This document shows positions 26,274 to 34,760 of a DNA stretch of 64,000 nucleotides, one piece after another (the stretch's first letter is position 1; every line of letters starts with the position of its first letter). Origin of the DNA: Arthrobacter agilis (lineage in GTDB: Bacteria > Actinomycetota > Actinomycetes > Actinomycetales > Micrococcaceae). The notes under the pieces were generated by a model. That model was not told the origin of the DNA and made no database searches. It saw only the letters and a program-made list of their open reading frames with translations. Location of the stretch: assembly GCF_006494655.1 (NCBI RefSeq), contig NZ_VHIM01000006.1, positions 124,001 through 188,000 of the forward strand, in the 5' to 3' direction. Both the position numbers and the translations under genes were made by a program.

Positions 26274-26576
26274 CTACTTCTTGGGCTTGTCGTCGCCCCC
26301 GGGACGGAGCCCGTTGTAGATCTCCTTGCACTCCGGGCACACGGGGAACTTCTCGGGGTCCCGACCGGGCGTCCACACCTTGCCGCAGAGGGCGATCACC
26401 GGTTCTCCGGTGAACGCGGACTCCATGATCTTCTCCTTGCGCACGTAGTGCGCGAACCGTTCGGCGTCGCCCGGCTCGACCTCCTGCTGCACTTCCTCGC
26501 GCTCGAGAGTCGCCGTCGATCCACCGGAACCGGTGTCGAGCGGGTCATTGCCGAAGGGATCGGGAGGCATAGTCAT
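26274..26576 (-). CDS. DUF3039 small zinc-ribbon-like protein
   Basis: 100 residues. An acidic N-terminal half is followed by AERFAHYVRKEKIMESAFTG, then ALCGKVWTP and CPECKEIYNGL, which provide three or four cysteines for a probable zinc ribbon, and a Lys-rich end. The sequence matches the actinobacterial DUF3039 family of unknown function. ATG 26576 is set by a TAGACT box 7 nt upstream. It lies upstream of the MFS-helicase pair on the same strand, 57 bp away. Confidence 0.88.
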   Translation of the reverse strand: MTMPPDPFGNDPLDTGSGGSTATLEREEVQQEVEPGDAERFAHYVRKEKIMESAFTGEPVIALCGKVWTPGRDPEKFPVCPECKEIYNGLRPGGDDKPKK

Positions 26577-26583
26577 GGTGCCA

Positions 26584-26589
26584 AGTCTA
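26584..26589 (-). promoter_or_regulatory. -10 box for leaderless DUF3039 gene
   Basis: TAGACT on the minus strand, 7 nt from ATG 26576, with no ribosome binding site in the gap. Confidence 0.6.
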
Positions 26590-26698
26590 TCGTCCGGGCC
26601 TGCGCTTTTCCTGTCCCGCGCACACCGCGGATCGGCCGCCCGGTCGACGGCGGCGGACGGGAGCGGCACCGGCGGCGACGCCCCGGGGACGCCGCAGG

Positions 26699-28261
26699 TC
26701 AGCGGTTCGCCGAGACCGCCAGCAGCAGCTCCGGCGCGCGCCTGTCGTACCAGCGGCCGCCGGAACGGATACCCACGACCAGCAGGATCGCGCCGAGTAC
26801 CAGGCCCGCCAGCAGGCTTGCCCAGCCGAAGGCGGCATTGCCCGTGACGAAGTACACGATGGTGAGGACGATCTCGGGCAGGGCCAGGAGCAGCATCACG
26901 AACCAGCCGATGAACTGGACCGCGAACATCAGGAAGTTCGTCCCGGGAGGCGTCTTGAACGCACTCTCCCCGGGAAGCGGCACGTTGTAGGTGTACCGCG
27001 CGGAGACCAGGCTGGAGAGCCCCGTGCCCGTGAGCAGCAGTCCCAGGGAGAGGCCCAGCAGCGCCGGGAGGTCGGCCGACCTGCCGCCGAGGAGCAGCGG
27101 CAGCACCGTCAGCACCAGGGTGACCGGAAGCGAGAAGACGAGGAGCGCGGCAGCCCTGCCGGTGCGGTCGTCACGGCCACTGACGCCGGTGGAGAGATGC
27201 AGGCTGAACGCCGTGTTGTCGTAGGAGATGTCCGCGGAGATCGACCATGCCAGGAGGAAGGCCGTGATCGGTCCGAGGAAGGCGAAGGCACCTGCGCTGC
27301 CGCCGGAGAAGAAGAGGAGGACCCCGATGAACGGGATGACCACGAGGGAAGCGGAATACCGCGGATCCCGGAGCCAGTACGTGAGTGCCCGCGCGGCCAC
27401 GGCACCGGCGGGGGTAGCGGGGAACCGGCCCAACCAGCCGAGGTTCCCTCCCGCCCGCTTGGTGACGGCGTTGTACGGAGGTGTCACGAGGGCATGTGCG
27501 AGACTGCGGCTCCACAGCACGAGGAACAGGACGAGGGTCGCGACACCGATCAGCAGACGCAGGACCGCGAGTCCGGCCTGACCCTGTGCGACGTCAGCGG
27601 GTGCCGCCCACAGCGCACCGAGCGGTGTCCAGGCGAGGACATCGGCCAGCGAGGCGGCGAAGCCGGGTGAGCTCTGGAAGCCTGCGGTCACCCCGCCGAT
27701 GATCGGGCCGAGGAACAGCAGCGGAATGAACGCCACCACGCCGTTGATGTCCTTGAAGCGGCGTGAGCCCGTCATGGAGGACACGGCCGTGGTCACGAGC
27801 CGCGAGGCGACGACGCACAGGAGGACGGCGACGAGCGCGCAGACGAACGCCGTCAGTGCCGCTGCCGGGTAGCGGATCCAGGTGAGCACCTGGGCGAGGC
27901 TCGCGATGAGCGTGACGACGCCCGGGATGCCCACGAGTCCCCCGAGCACAAGCCCCGTCAGGAGTTGCCGCATGGGGATCGCGAAGGTGACGAAGCGCGC
28001 GGGGTCCAGCGTCATGTCGATCCCGGCCGCCGCAATGGGGATGACGATCCACCCGAGGATGGTCGCCGAGCCCCCGATCACCAGGATGGTCCTGATCAAC
28101 CCGACGTCCGCGGAGCCGAGCAGCACGAGGGCGACGACGAGGGTGCCGAGGATTCCGAGGCCGTAGAGCCCGCCCAGGATGACGCCGATCAGCTGGGCGG
28201 TACTGCGCTTGAAGGAGTTCCTCAGCAGGACGAGCTTGAGCCTCAGGAGGTGCGCAACCAT
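26699..28261 (-). CDS. ABC transporter permease
   Basis: 520 residues with about twelve hydrophobic segments, many Leu/Val/Ala-rich, and no periplasmic domain. It is an ABC-2-like exporter permease partner for the ATPase encoded upstream. The substrate is unknown. ATG 28261 lies inside the end of the ATPase gene (19-bp overlap) with GGAAGGGC in front, so the two are translated together and form one exporter. Confidence 0.88.
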   Translation of the reverse strand: MVAHLLRLKLVLLRNSFKRSTAQLIGVILGGLYGLGILGTLVVALVLLGSADVGLIRTILVIGGSATILGWIVIPIAAAGIDMTLDPARFVTFAIPMRQLLTGLVLGGLVGIPGVVTLIASLAQVLTWIRYPAAALTAFVCALVAVLLCVVASRLVTTAVSSMTGSRRFKDINGVVAFIPLLFLGPIIGGVTAGFQSSPGFAASLADVLAWTPLGALWAAPADVAQGQAGLAVLRLLIGVATLVLFLVLWSRSLAHALVTPPYNAVTKRAGGNLGWLGRFPATPAGAVAARALTYWLRDPRYSASLVVIPFIGVLLFFSGGSAGAFAFLGPITAFLLAWSISADISYDNTAFSLHLSTGVSGRDDRTGRAAALLVFSLPVTLVLTVLPLLLGGRSADLPALLGLSLGLLLTGTGLSSLVSARYTYNVPLPGESAFKTPPGTNFLMFAVQFIGWFVMLLLALPEIVLTIVYFVTGNAAFGWASLLAGLVLGAILLVVGIRSGGRWYDRRAPELLLAVSANR

Positions 28262-29052
28262 GAGAGCCCTTCCGAGGTGGTGCGGCCGCCGACCAGTTCG
28301 ACGAACCGGTCCTCGAGCGAGCCGTCGCCGCGCACCTCGTCCACCGTGCCGGCGGCGAGGACCGTACCCGCGGCGATCACGGCCACGTGGTCGCACATGC
28401 GCTGCACGAGGTCCATGACGTGGCTGGAGACGATCACGGAGCCGCCGGACTCCACGTAGCCCGCGAGGATGTCCCTGATATTGGCGGCCGACACGGGGTC
28501 GACGGATTCGAACGGTTCGTCGAGGACGAGCAGTTTCGGGGCATGGATGAGGGCGGACGCCAGCGCGATCTTCTTCGTCATGCCGGCGGAGTAGTCGACG
28601 ACGAGCGTTCCCGCGTCGTTCGCGAGATCGAGCGCACGGAGGAGATCGCCCGTCCGCTCCTGGACGGTCTCGCGGTCCATCCCGCGGAGGAGTCCGGCAT
28701 AGGTGACCAGTTGCTCCCCCGTCAGGCGGTCGAACAAGCGCACGCCGTCCGGCAGGATGCCCATGAGCTTCTTCGCCTCGAGGGGTTGGGCCCAGACATC
28801 CACGCCGTGCACCAGGGCCTGGCCGTGATCCGGGCGGAGCAGGCCGGTCGCCATCGAGAGCGTGGTGGTCTTTCCCGCGCCGTTCGGACCCACCAGCCCG
28901 TAGAAGGAGCCCGACGGCACCTCGAGGTGGACGCCGTCCACCGCGATCTTCTCGCCGAAACGCTTGGCCAGACCGCGGATGCTGAGGGCCGCGCTGCCCG
29001 CCTCCGCCTCGGGGTTGTTCGCGTCGGACGGGGGTGGCACCAGGGACTCCAT
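28243..29052 (-). CDS. ABC transporter ATP-binding protein
   Basis: 269 residues. Walker A GPNGAGKTTT, a Q-loop before LPDGVRLFDRLTG, a signature in the variant form YSAGMTKK instead of LSGGQ, Walker B LLVLDEPFESVD and switch SSHVMD. The layout is that of an ABC-2/CcmA-type exporter ATPase. It powers the permease encoded by the overlapping downstream gene. ATG 29052 has TAGCGT 6 nt upstream and is probably leaderless. Confidence 0.93.
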   Translation of the reverse strand: MESLVPPPSDANNPEAEAGSAALSIRGLAKRFGEKIAVDGVHLEVPSGSFYGLVGPNGAGKTTTLSMATGLLRPDHGQALVHGVDVWAQPLEAKKLMGILPDGVRLFDRLTGEQLVTYAGLLRGMDRETVQERTGDLLRALDLANDAGTLVVDYSAGMTKKIALASALIHAPKLLVLDEPFESVDPVSAANIRDILAGYVESGGSVIVSSHVMDLVQRMCDHVAVIAAGTVLAAGTVDEVRGDGSLEDRFVELVGGRTTSEGLSWLRTS

Positions 29053-29058
29053 GCTCCA

Positions 29059-29064
29059 ACGCTA
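29059..29064 (-). promoter_or_regulatory. -10 box for leaderless ABC operon
   Basis: TAGCGT on the minus strand, 6 nt from the ATPase ATG. Confidence 0.5.
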
Positions 29065-29123
29065 GCAACGGGCCCGAGCGCCGCTCGTCATCCCAAAGGA
29101 GGAAAACGGTCCCGGTCAGCGCG

Positions 29124-30233
29124 TCAGAAGGCTCCGGCCCGCTCGTACTGCGGCGCCGCCACCAGGTCGTGTCCGAGCTCGTGCGCAGCCCGCATCCACC
29201 AGTGAGGATCCCTCAGCGCGGCGCGGGCGATCAGGACGACGTCGGCCTGTCCGGCCCGGATCACGGCGTCCGCCTGCCCCGCGTCGCTGATGAGGCCTAC
29301 GGCGCCGGTCGGGACGCCGGAGCTCCGGACCTCCTCGGCCAGGCCGACCTGGTATCCGGGCCCCACGGGGATCGACGCCGCGGGAAGGGCACCGCCGGAG
29401 GAGACGTCCACGAAATCCACGCCCACCTCCGCGGCGCGCGCAGCGAGCCTGGCCGAGACGGCGCCGTCGAGGCCGCCCACCGCCCAGTCGGAGGCGGAGA
29501 TGCGCAGCAGCAGGGGCATGGTCGCCGGGATGGCCGCCCGCACCGAGCGGATGACCTCGAGCGTCAGGCGGAACCGGTTCTCCTCCGAGCCGCCCCAGCG
29601 ATCGGTCCGGGTGTTGACCAGCGGGGAGAGGAACTGGTGCAGCAGATACCCGTGGGCGGCGTGGATCTCCAGGGTGTCGAAACCGGCGTCGACCGCGAGC
29701 GCTGCCGCTGCACCGAAATCGGCGATGACCGCAGCGATGTCCTCCTCGGTCATGGCGCGCGGGGGTTCGTACGAGCCGAAGGCCGCGTCGGTCGGCCCGA
29801 GGGTCTCCCAGCCACCCGCCGACACCGGGACGGACCCGTGGACTCCGCTGAAGGGCCAGTAGGTGGAGGCCTTCCGGCCGGCGTGCGCGAGTTGGACCGC
29901 CGTCCTGGTGCCGACGGCGCTGTGCCGGTGGACGAAGCCGTTGATGCGGCGCCACGCCTCGGCCTGCTCCCGCGTGTAGATGCCGGCGTCCCGCGGGCTG
30001 ATCATCCCCTCGCGGCTGACGGCGGCCGCCTCGGTGATGATCAGTGCTGCACCACCCGTGGCGAACTGGCCGAGATGCACGAGGTGCCAGTCGGTCGGCA
30101 CGCCGGGGGCGGCCACGGGGTCGCACGAGTACTGGCACATCGCGGCCACCCATCCGCGGTGGGGAAGCACGAGCGAGCGGAGCGTGATCGGGTCGAACAG
30201 GCCGGGCGTGCTCGGCTGTGCGGGCTTCGTCAT
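29124..30233 (-). CDS. Old yellow enzyme, NADH:flavin oxidoreductase (YqjM-like)
   Basis: 369 residues, an FMN-dependent (beta/alpha)8-barrel ene-reductase. The YqjM-type active-site Cys is in MCQYS near the N-terminus. Other motifs are QLAHAGRKAST, EIHAAHGYLLHQFLSP, NTRTDRWGGS and phosphate-binding GLISDAGQAD. It reduces activated C=C bonds, often in electrophile or oxidative-stress detoxification; the physiological substrate is unknown. ATG 30233 has AAGGAACCG upstream. It lies 26 bp after the thioredoxin-TPR gene on the same strand and may share its transcript. Confidence 0.94.
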   Translation of the reverse strand: MTKPAQPSTPGLFDPITLRSLVLPHRGWVAAMCQYSCDPVAAPGVPTDWHLVHLGQFATGGAALIITEAAAVSREGMISPRDAGIYTREQAEAWRRINGFVHRHSAVGTRTAVQLAHAGRKASTYWPFSGVHGSVPVSAGGWETLGPTDAAFGSYEPPRAMTEEDIAAVIADFGAAAALAVDAGFDTLEIHAAHGYLLHQFLSPLVNTRTDRWGGSEENRFRLTLEVIRSVRAAIPATMPLLLRISASDWAVGGLDGAVSARLAARAAEVGVDFVDVSSGGALPAASIPVGPGYQVGLAEEVRSSGVPTGAVGLISDAGQADAVIRAGQADVVLIARAALRDPHWWMRAAHELGHDLVAAPQYERAGAF

Positions 30234-30259
30234 CGGTTCCTTCGGAGCCAGGGGATGCC

Positions 30260-31216
30260 CTAGAACAGGGCCCGTGCGAGGGCGCTGCGGGCCGCGGTCA
30301 CGCGGGGATCGGTCACGCCGACGACGTCGAAGAGGTCGAGCAGGCGCTTGCGTGCCGTCTCCCTGTCCTCACCGGCGGAACGCGCGATGAACCCGGTGAT
30401 CCGGGAGAAGGCGTCCTCGACATGGCCGCCCGTGACATCGAGGTCCGCGACGGCGAGCTGGGCCTCGACGGACTCCGGCTCGTCCGCACCACGCTGCCGC
30501 GTCCGGTCCGCCTCGAGATGCTGGACCCTGTCCATCAGCTCGACCTGCGCCAGGCCGGCCTTCGCCTCGGCATCGGCGGGCTGCTCCGCGAGGGCGCGGC
30601 GGTAGGCGGCCGCGGCGGCTGCAAAGTCGCCCTGCTCGATCGCGTCGAAAGCCTCCTGGTGGAGCGGCGGCAGCGGCGGCTCCTCCGCCTCGACCGGCGA
30701 CGGCTGGGAACCGTCGTTGAGGGTGCCCGTGACACCGTTGGCCTCGGCGACCTTCATCAGTTCGTCCAGGTAGGCGAGGATCTGCTGATCCGGCAGCGCC
30801 CCCTCGAAAAGGGGTACCGGCTGGCCCTTCACCACGGCGACGACGGTCGGGGCACCCTGGGCCTGGAAGGCCTGCGCGATCTGCGGCTGCGCCTGGAGGT
30901 CCACATTGGCGAGCAGGATGCGCCCGTCGAACTCGACGGCGGCGGCTTCGAGGACCGAGGTGACCTGAGCCGACTGGTCGCTCCACTCGGCCCGCAGGTT
31001 GACCACCACGGGCACCTGCGAGGAGAGCTGGACGAGCTGCGGGAACGTGGCCTCCGTCACCTCCACGATGTACGGGCTCGGGGCCGGCGCTGCGGCACGG
31101 GCCGAAGCGGGCCGGGCGGCGGCGTCGGCTCGGGCCTTCAGGGCGGAGAGGTCCACCGCTCCCCGCAGGTTCATGCTGGACGGCGGCATACCGCCGCGCT
31201 GTGCTGGTGTGGACAA
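30260..31216 (-). CDS. Thioredoxin-fold/TPR co-chaperone, CnoX (YbbN)-like
   Basis: 318 residues. After a low-complexity N-terminus of about 45 residues comes a thioredoxin fold (about 48-155). The CxxC site is replaced by S-D-Q-S (79-82), followed by TPR-like helices to the end (QEAFDAIEQGDFAAAAAAYRRAL). This matches CnoX/YbbN chaperedoxins, which hold unfolded or oxidised proteins for the chaperones; with both cysteines absent it cannot do disulfide exchange at that site. TTG 31216 is chosen for its AAAGGCAG site; ATG 31189 is an alternative. The M. tuberculosis homologue (Rv1324) lies near nucS, also nearby here. Confidence 0.87.
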   Translation of the reverse strand: MSTPAQRGGMPPSSMNLRGAVDLSALKARADAAARPASARAAAPAPSPYIVEVTEATFPQLVQLSSQVPVVVNLRAEWSDQSAQVTSVLEAAAVEFDGRILLANVDLQAQPQIAQAFQAQGAPTVVAVVKGQPVPLFEGALPDQQILAYLDELMKVAEANGVTGTLNDGSQPSPVEAEEPPLPPLHQEAFDAIEQGDFAAAAAAYRRALAEQPADAEAKAGLAQVELMDRVQHLEADRTRQRGADEPESVEAQLAVADLDVTGGHVEDAFSRITGFIARSAGEDRETARKRLLDLFDVVGVTDPRVTAARSALARALF

Positions 31217-31280
31217 TGCTCTGCCTTTCTGTGGCGACGACTGGTGTGAACTGCTCGTGGCGGGGCGCGTGGACCCCGGG

Positions 31281-33107
31281 TCAGCGCAGGGTGGCGGACA
31301 GGAGCTGTTGGGCGGCACCGATGACCCGGATCTTATCGCTGCTCCCCGCGGGTGGGACGTACATCATCACAGCTTCACCGTAGTTGACGTCGATCCCCTT
31401 GCTGCTGACCTCCTCGCCGGTGAGCGCCTCGTACACCGTCCCCTCGAGCTCGATGGTGTCGCCCTTCGCCTTCGGGAGGCTCCGGTAGGTGTGCGTCAGG
31501 TACCCGAAGACCATCGCTCCGCCGTCGCCGGTCCGGAGGGCGTGCGTGCTGTCCTGGTCCGCGGTGTGCGTGAAGGTGATCGTGGCGGCCTTGTTGCCGG
31601 GGTCGGCGACGACCCCGGCCTGGAACTCCGTGATGGCTTCGGCGAACGAGTTCTCCTCGAAGGTCTCGGCATTGTCGCCCGACGGTTCGGTGAGGAAGTC
31701 GGCAATGGCGTCGACGGCCTCCTGGGGGGCGATCGCGAGCGCGCCGGATTCCTCCAGCGGTACGGGACCGGTTGCGCCCGGCGCCGGGGGCGAGGGGAAG
31801 GTGCTGCCGGGCAGCATCTGGACGGCCGAGGTCAGGCGGTAGTTGTCGCGGGGTGACTCCTGCACCAGGACGAGCGCCTGCGGCACGGGATTCGCGTCGC
31901 CCTGCGTGAGGGCGACGACGGTGCGGGGCCACTCGGCCCCCGTGGGCACCATGTCCAGCAGCAGCGGGGCATCGACGACCGGCACCGGGGCGGCGGCATC
32001 GCTGTCCTTCGTGCGGATGGCGTAGTTGCCCTTCCGGAGCTCCAGGGCGGCGCCCGCGACCCGCGGTTCGAGACGAGCGGCGTCGGCGGCTGCATCTGCC
32101 GCCGCGACGGTCGAGGCGACCGACGCGAGGATCCGCTCGAGCTGATTGTCGAGCACGACCGGAGGCCCACTCGCATCGCTGCCGGCCGAGGGAGCGCCCG
32201 GGGCATCCGGTGTCGGTGCGCCCGTGGCGGAGGCGGAGGCGGAGGCGGTAGCAGTGGCGGAGGCGGTAGCAGAGGACGCAGGCGTCGGTGCCGTCGTGGT
32301 CGCAGTACCGGGGGCCGCACCCAGCAGGGTGGCGGCGCCGACCAGGCCCGTGACGGCTGCCGCGGACACACCTCCGCCCAGGGCTGACGCCGCACGTGTG
32401 CGCTGCGTCCGCCCTTCCTGTCCGTGCAGGCGCGCATGCGCCCGGGTGCCCTCGACGGGGTCGGCCCGCCTGCCACGACCGTTCCTGGCCGCACCGCCGC
32501 GTGACCGCACGAAGAGCAGCACGATGCCGAGAACGACCACGAGCGCCCCACCGATGAGCAGCGGCAGCGCCAGGGGCGTCGACTGATCATTGGGACGGGT
32601 CACCGTGACGTCGGTCGGGGCCGCCGACTCCCCGTCCGCAACGAGCAGGATCGACCACTCGCCCTCGACGGGCTCGCTCCAGCGATAGGTGAGGGAACCG
32701 TCGCCCGGTTCTTCGCTGATCCAGAGGTCACTGCCACGGGGGTCCGGCACCGAATCCTCACCCTCCGAGTACTCGCTGGACAGCGTCTCCTCCGCCATGC
32801 CGGTGACGCTGAGGTGCGCAGCATCACCCACCCAGGCGGCGACGTCGGACGCGCGACCCACCGCGAGGGTGAAGGGGCCATCCGCGGTGACCGCGACCTC
32901 CACGGGCCCCTCTCCCGTCCCGCGGGCGCCCGGTTCGATCACCGTCACCGGCGCTCCCTGCGCATCCTCACTCACGCGGGCGCTGATCGTCTCGTCCGGC
33001 GCCCAGAACGTGCGGAGGCCGATGCCCGCGAGCATGAGCAGGAGACCTGCCACGATGATCGGTACTGCTGTCTTCACGCGCACTGGTTGCCTATCGTCGT
33101 CCGTCAC
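31281..33107 (-). CDS. Large membrane-anchored protein, unknown function
   Basis: 608 residues. The N-terminal membrane segment is VPIIVAGLLLMLAGIGL (about 15-31). An extracellular domain of about 150 residues follows, then a second membrane segment (PLLIGGALVVVLGIVLL, about 180-198) and a basic stretch. An Ala/Thr/Ser low-complexity linker (around SATASATATASASASATGA) leads to a C-terminal globular domain (about 310-608) that I recall as DUF8094-like in actinobacteria, though this is not certain. No catalytic motif is recognised. If the linker and C-terminal domain are outside, the topology needs a further crossing near the Ala/Gly stretch SAAAVTGLVGAATLLGAAPG. It is 64 bp upstream of the CnoX-like gene. 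Confidence 0.7.
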   Translation of the reverse strand: MTDDDRQPVRVKTAVPIIVAGLLLMLAGIGLRTFWAPDETISARVSEDAQGAPVTVIEPGARGTGEGPVEVAVTADGPFTLAVGRASDVAAWVGDAAHLSVTGMAEETLSSEYSEGEDSVPDPRGSDLWISEEPGDGSLTYRWSEPVEGEWSILLVADGESAAPTDVTVTRPNDQSTPLALPLLIGGALVVVLGIVLLFVRSRGGAARNGRGRRADPVEGTRAHARLHGQEGRTQRTRAASALGGGVSAAAVTGLVGAATLLGAAPGTATTTAPTPASSATASATATASASASATGAPTPDAPGAPSAGSDASGPPVVLDNQLERILASVASTVAAADAAADAARLEPRVAGAALELRKGNYAIRTKDSDAAAPVPVVDAPLLLDMVPTGAEWPRTVVALTQGDANPVPQALVLVQESPRDNYRLTSAVQMLPGSTFPSPPAPGATGPVPLEESGALAIAPQEAVDAIADFLTEPSGDNAETFEENSFAEAITEFQAGVVADPGNKAATITFTHTADQDSTHALRTGDGGAMVFGYLTHTYRSLPKAKGDTIELEGTVYEALTGEEVSSKGIDVNYGEAVMMYVPPAGSSDKIRVIGAAQQLLSATLR

Positions 33108-33209
33108 GGCCGGACCGCGTGGCCCCTTCCGCCCTGGTGGTTCGCGTCGGTCTGCGTCGGTCCCTCGACCCCGTGCCGGTCCACTCAGAAATAGTCACCC
33201 AATGGTAAC

Positions 33210-33245
33210 GAAGTTCCCCGGCAACCATGCCGGTCGGGAAACTTC
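33210..33245. repeat. Interrupted inverted repeat in divergent intergenic region
   Basis: GAAGTTCCC and GGGAAACTTC enclose an inner GGC/GCC stem with an ACCAT loop, giving a largely paired 36-nt structure. It lies in the 214-bp region between the divergent membrane-protein and AI-2E-family genes, about 77-112 bp before the latter. It may be an operator or an mRNA structure; nothing else recognisable is in this gap. Confidence 0.35.
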
Positions 33246-33321
33246 TCCGCCGGGCCCTCACTGTTAGGGTTTCGCTAGACCCGCGGTAGAGGCACCGCTC
33301 ACGTGAAAGCAGAGCTCTTCG

Positions 33322-34647
33322 TTGACAGACCATCAGGACGTCCCGCTGGATCAGCCACTCCCCCGTCCGGAGACCGTGAGCCTCCCCCCGGACGACGGAG
33401 CAGCCGCAGCCGGTGGCCACGGGCCCACCGCAGCGACGACGGCGTCGAGCCTCCGCTCGATGTTCGTGCGGGCGCGCAGATCCCTGCCCTCCGCGCAGCC
33501 GCGCCCACGCTTCGAATTCCCGCCCGAACGGCAGGCCGCGCCTGTCGCCGTGGACCCCGGTGTCGCGCTGACGGACGAGCGGCTGAAGTTCGGCGGGAGC
33601 TACCCGCGGAGCATGCGCGCCCACCCCATCCACTTCGGCTTCATGATGAGCGTGGGCGTGGGGCTCGCACTCCTCGCCTTCTTCATCATCACCAACGTCG
33701 GCGAGCTCCTCGTCTGGATCGGGGCCGCACTGTTCATCGCCCTCGGCCTCGATCCGATCGTCAGGTGGCTCGAGGCGAAACGCGTGCCTCGGCCCGCGGG
33801 TATCGCCGTGGCCCTGCTCGCCCTCGTGGGTTTCGTCGCCGGTTTCTTCGCCCTCCTGATCCCCACGATCGTCAGCCAGACCTCGCAGATCGTGGACCGG
33901 GCGCCGGGTTACGCCGACGACTTCCTGCGTTCCGAGTTCTTCACCACCCTGGACACCCAGTTCCAGCTGCGTGACCGCGTGTCCTCCGAGATCGACAGGT
34001 TCTTCGCCAACAGCGAGGCCGTGGGTGGCATCTTCGGCGGCGTCCTCGGCGTCGGGTCGGTCATCCTGAACAGCCTCTTCGGCACGCTCGTGGTCCTCGT
34101 GCTGGCGCTCTACTTCCTCGCCTCTCTTCCCGCCATGAAGAAGTGGGCCTATCGGCTGGCGCCGCGCTCACGGCGGCCGCGTGTCGAGGTGCTCTCCGAG
34201 GAGATCACGCGCAGTGTCGGCATGTACGTGATCGGGCAGGCCTGCGTGGCCCTGCTCAACGGCACGTTCGCCTTCATCGTCATGTCCATCGCGGATGTCC
34301 CGTTCTCGGTGCTGCTGGCCTTCGTCGTCGCACTCCTGGCGTTCATCCCGCTGGTCGGCGGGACGATCGCCGCCGTGGTGGTGAGTCTGATCGGGCTCAC
34401 CGTCGGCTGGCACACCAGCCTCCTCTTCGCCATCCCCTATGTCGCCTACCTGCAGTTCGAGGCGTACTTCATCTCCCCCCGCATCATGCAGCGGGCCGTG
34501 GCGGTTCCCGGCGCCGTGGCCGTGATCGCCGTCATCGCGGGTGGCACGCTCCTCGGGGTGCTCGGAGCGCTGATCGCGATCCCGACCGCCGCGGCTGTCA
34601 TGCTGCTGCTCAAGGAAGTCTTCATCGCCCGGCAGGACAGCCAGTAG
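33322..34647 (+). CDS. AI-2E family (UPF0118) transporter
   Basis: 441 residues. A cytoplasmic N-terminus of about 100 residues is followed by about eight membrane segments. The UPF0118 pattern is clear: GLDPIVRWLEAKRVPRPAGIAVALL, an extracytoplasmic domain (about 185-250), then AFIPLVGGTIAAVVV, YFISPRIMQRAVAVPG and TLLGVLGALIAIPTAA. Members export autoinducer-2 or act as Na+/H+ or other antiporters; the substrate is unassigned here. Start TTG 33322 has no clear ribosome binding site, so it is the least certain part of the call. Confidence 0.88.
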   Translation: MTDHQDVPLDQPLPRPETVSLPPDDGAAAAGGHGPTAATTASSLRSMFVRARRSLPSAQPRPRFEFPPERQAAPVAVDPGVALTDERLKFGGSYPRSMRAHPIHFGFMMSVGVGLALLAFFIITNVGELLVWIGAALFIALGLDPIVRWLEAKRVPRPAGIAVALLALVGFVAGFFALLIPTIVSQTSQIVDRAPGYADDFLRSEFFTTLDTQFQLRDRVSSEIDRFFANSEAVGGIFGGVLGVGSVILNSLFGTLVVLVLALYFLASLPAMKKWAYRLAPRSRRPRVEVLSEEITRSVGMYVIGQACVALLNGTFAFIVMSIADVPFSVLLAFVVALLAFIPLVGGTIAAVVVSLIGLTVGWHTSLLFAIPYVAYLQFEAYFISPRIMQRAVAVPGAVAVIAVIAGGTLLGVLGALIAIPTAAAVMLLLKEVFIARQDSQ

Positions 34648-34687
34648 CTCGTCCGTCCGCGGGCGCTCGGGAAGGTCAGTCGCGGGA

Positions 34688-34760
34688 CACGGGTGAGGGC
34701 GGCGTCAGCCGTTGGCCACGGGTGAGGGTGGCGTCAGCCGTTGGCCATGGGTGAGGGTGC
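34688..34760. repeat. 29-bp tandem repeat, two full copies plus a partial third
   Basis: Copies begin at 34688, 34717 and 34746 and contain CGGGTGAGGG and GTCAGCCGTTGGC. Copies 1 and 2 differ at one position; the third diverges after about 15 bp. The repeat spans the 3' end of the minus-strand hydrolase gene, so each unit carries a copy of its final codons and stop. Confidence 0.85.

Noticed and set aside
22978-26376. Apparent 1132-residue fusion ending in the helicase
   Set aside because: The first half is low-complexity Arg/Gly sequence lying over the MFS gene in another frame; the helicase starts at GTG 24756, overlapping the MFS stop.
34688-34760. Possible CRISPR-like array
   Set aside because: The 29-bp units are directly adjacent with no spacers, and no cas gene is present.
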